NCBI GenBank assembly: GCA_025934545.1
Contig: JAICXV010000110.1
Coordinates: 1-7,144 of the forward strand
From: Verrucomicrobiia bacterium
GTDB taxonomy: Bacteria > Verrucomicrobiota > Verrucomicrobiia > Limisphaerales > Palsa-1400
Direction of reading: 5' to 3'
Length of the DNA stretch: 7,144 nucleotides
Shown: positions 5,404 through 7,144 of the stretch, one piece after another
Layout of the letters: every line of letters begins with the position of its first letter
Numbering within the stretch: position 1 is the stretch's first letter
Notes under the pieces: generated by a model
What the model was told of the DNA's origin: nothing
Seen by the model: only the letters and a program-made list of their open reading frames with translations
Database searches by the model: none
Program-made: the position numbers and the translations under genes

Positions 5404-7144
5404 TACGCCGCTGAAAACTGTTTCCTTGATGTTGCTCGCGGCGGTTTGTCTCCATGCGCAAGTCCCAAAGGAGGCGAAGTCAGTCCAGGATTTCGAAAAG
5501 GTGTTTTATCGCAACACGCCTCACGGAAAAGTTCCCGAAGCCATTTGTATCGGCAAAGAGGCGAACCCGCTGGAGGGCGGGCTCATCGATATCAAACAAT
5601 TTGAGTTGCAGACGTTGCGCGATGGGAAAACGACGCAGTTCATCGCGAAGTCGCCGCAATGCACGATCGATGTTAAAAAGGAATACGCGACCTCGCCCGG
5701 GCCGATACAAGGGTTTAGCGCGACGACGAACTTTTACATCCAGGGCGTCGGATTTTTGTGCACGAAGTCCAACTCGCTGCTCATTATTTCCAATCAAATT
5801 GAAACGACGATTCATAAGAGCGCGTTGAAAGGCTCCTTGCCTCTCGGAATGCGGACCAATGCGGCGGGCGAAATTGTAAAAATTTATGCGGACGAATTTC
5901 GGCTGTTTTACCAATCGAATCTCGCGACCTACATCGGCCATGTTCGCGTGGTTGATCCACGCATGACGCTGACGTGCGAATTGTTGACGACGCATTTCGC
6001 CACGAACGGTTCGATTGAAAATAGTGTGGCAGAACGGAGCGTCGTCCTGACCCAGACCAACGGAAGTCGTGCGACCGGTGATCGTGCGATTTATACGGTG
6101 GTTGGCACTAATGAAACGGTTGAACTGATCGGCAACGCACATTGGGTTGACGACCGACATGACGCGACGGCTAATTCGTTTTTCTACGATGGCGCGATTG
6201 ATGAATTGAAGGCGAACGAACGAGTCAAAGTCCGTTACTCCAATTCAACACGCCGCGCGCCACGTGGCACGAATGATTTTAGTGAGATGTTGGCCAATGC
6301 CGCAACCATCGCCAATGCAACGCGGAAGTATACCAGCGCGCAAAACATCGTTGGGCAAGGCGACGTGATAATGACGAACCATTTTGATCACAGTTACGCA
6401 CACGGCAAACGCGCGACCTATTCTGACACAAACGGCATCGTTGAATTGACCGGTAAGCCGTATTTGAAAACCGAAAATGGCGAGGTGTCGGGCGATGTGT
6501 TGTCGGTGGATCGGACGAACAATATTTTTCACGCGCGCGGTCATGCCGAGGCGAAATGGATCAATAAAGAAAAGCCTTCGTTGGGTAAACAACGCGCCGA
6601 ACAAAAGGTTTTTGTCAGTTCACGTGATTTGGATTACACGACGAACGAGGCGGTTTTTTCGGGTGATGTTCACGGTTACATGCTCAATGGGAATGTGCGC
6701 ACTGGCGATTTATTTTCAGAAAACCTTGTGCTCGAATTTGGGATCAGCAACAGGCTGTCACGCGCCGTCGCCAAAGAAAATGTCCGGGCCATGCGAACGG
6801 TGGGAGAGCGCCACGATTCGCTCGGGTGCGATTCTCTGACGTTGCGGCGCGAAGTCTCGACAGGTTTCCTGCGCGATATAACAGGCGTCGGAAATTGCCG
6901 ATTCGAAGGGACGAACAGCGTACCGAAACCGCAGTTGCGCGTGGTGACGTCGCCGGAGTTTGTTGCGCGCTTTTTGTATAACACCAACAAAATCGATGAT
7001 GTGATTGCGGACGGCGGCGTGACCGCATGGCAATTTACCGCGACACAAACGAACGAAGTTCGCGGCAAAACGATGTTTTATTTCACGCGCCCTGTCGAAA
7101 GACTCGAAGTGCTCGGCAATCCTGAAGCGCACACGCAAAAATTC
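5387..7144 (+). CDS. Exported OstA/LptA-like LPS transport protein, multi-domain, 3' end beyond the window
   Basis: The frame is open from ATG 5387 to the right edge: 586 codons with no stop, so the gene is partial. Residues 1-25 form a signal peptide (MRRCINTPLK, core TVSLMLLAAVCL, cleavage near HAQ), so the protein is periplasmic or outer-membrane linked. Residues about 30-145 are LptC-like in style, with GFLCTKSNSLLIISNQIET (122-140). After that come repeated OstA/LptA-like units of short beta strands with a recurring pattern 'A-x-G-x2-A-x-Y ... V-E-L-x-G' at about 164-285, 316-390, 405-470, 476-510 and 520-586; compare ATGDRAIY/VELIG with AHGKRATY/VELTG. Such jellyroll units stack to carry LPS from inner to outer membrane. 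E. coli LptA is about 185 residues, so this is far larger. The overlap with kdsA suggests translational coupling and supports an LPS role. I leave the symbol empty because LptA, LptC-LptA fusion and LptD N-terminal readings remain open. Confidence 0.8.
   Translation, partial: MRRCINTPLKTVSLMLLAAVCLHAQVPKEAKSVQDFEKVFYRNTPHGKVPEAICIGKEANPLEGGLIDIKQFELQTLRDGKTTQFIAKSPQCTIDVKKEYATSPGPIQGFSATTNFYIQGVGFLCTKSNSLLIISNQIETTIHKSALKGSLPLGMRTNAAGEIVKIYADEFRLFYQSNLATYIGHVRVVDPRMTLTCELLTTHFATNGSIENSVAERSVVLTQTNGSRATGDRAIYTVVGTNETVELIGNAHWVDDRHDATANSFFYDGAIDELKANERVKVRYSNSTRRAPRGTNDFSEMLANAATIANATRKYTSAQNIVGQGDVIMTNHFDHSYAHGKRATYSDTNGIVELTGKPYLKTENGEVSGDVLSVDRTNNIFHARGHAEAKWINKEKPSLGKQRAEQKVFVSSRDLDYTTNEAVFSGDVHGYMLNGNVRTGDLFSENLVLEFGISNRLSRAVAKENVRAMRTVGERHDSLGCDSLTLRREVSTGFLRDITGVGNCRFEGTNSVPKPQLRVVTSPEFVARFLYNTNKIDDVIADGGVTAWQFTATQTNEVRGKTMFYFTRPVERLEVLGNPEAHTQKF

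Noticed and set aside
5480..6160. 226-codon open frame on the minus strand inside the OstA-like gene
   Set aside because: It lies antisense to a gene with signal peptide and domain repeats, and its translation is Arg/Asn/Phe-rich with no domain; it is a shadow of low stop frequency.

Overview
The window carries six recognisable protein genes with mid-range base composition and little Shine-Dalgarno use. It encodes periplasmic quality control, twin-arginine export and Kdo/LPS supply, so the host is a diderm Gram-negative bacterium. The gene styles (TatC with a large first periplasmic loop, two tandem TatA genes, a metal-type KdsA, a very long OstA-like protein) suggest the Planctomycetes-Verrucomicrobia-Chlamydiae superphylum, most likely Verrucomicrobiota. 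That placement is inference, not something a marker gene here proves.

Layout. Positions 1-48 hold nothing I can identify. Positions 49-777 (-) encode a coiled-coil protein with a C-terminal C4 zinc ribbon. A 278-base divergent intergenic region with two perfect inverted repeats separates it from an HtrA/DegP-type protease (1056-2594, +). That gene ends in a strong intrinsic terminator (2616-2655) and faces the Tat operon tail to tail; a short perfect palindrome (2688-2703) lies between them. The Tat operon runs leftward as tatA (4262-4059), tatA (4029-3733), tatC (3710-2727), with gaps of 29 and 22 bases. A second divergent region (4263-4587) contains a 14-codon ORF behind the best Shine-Dalgarno sequence in the window. 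It leads into kdsA (4588-5403, +), which overlaps by 17 bases a long exported OstA/LptA-like gene (from 5387) that stays open to the right edge.

Function. Three parts serve the cell envelope: folded-protein export (TatA/TatA/TatC), periplasmic protein quality control (HtrA), and LPS biogenesis (KdsA makes Kdo-8-phosphate; the OstA-like protein probably carries LPS across the periplasm). The kdsA/OstA-like pairing parallels the Kdo-Lpt gene cluster of proteobacteria, so lptB or other lpt genes are expected just past 7144.

I see no mobile element, CRISPR array, tRNA or rRNA, and no clear evidence of a wholly new system. The items most worth a second look are the LptC-plus-multiple-OstA architecture of the last gene, the roughly 64-residue insertion in the first periplasmic loop of TatC, and the short leader ORF before kdsA.
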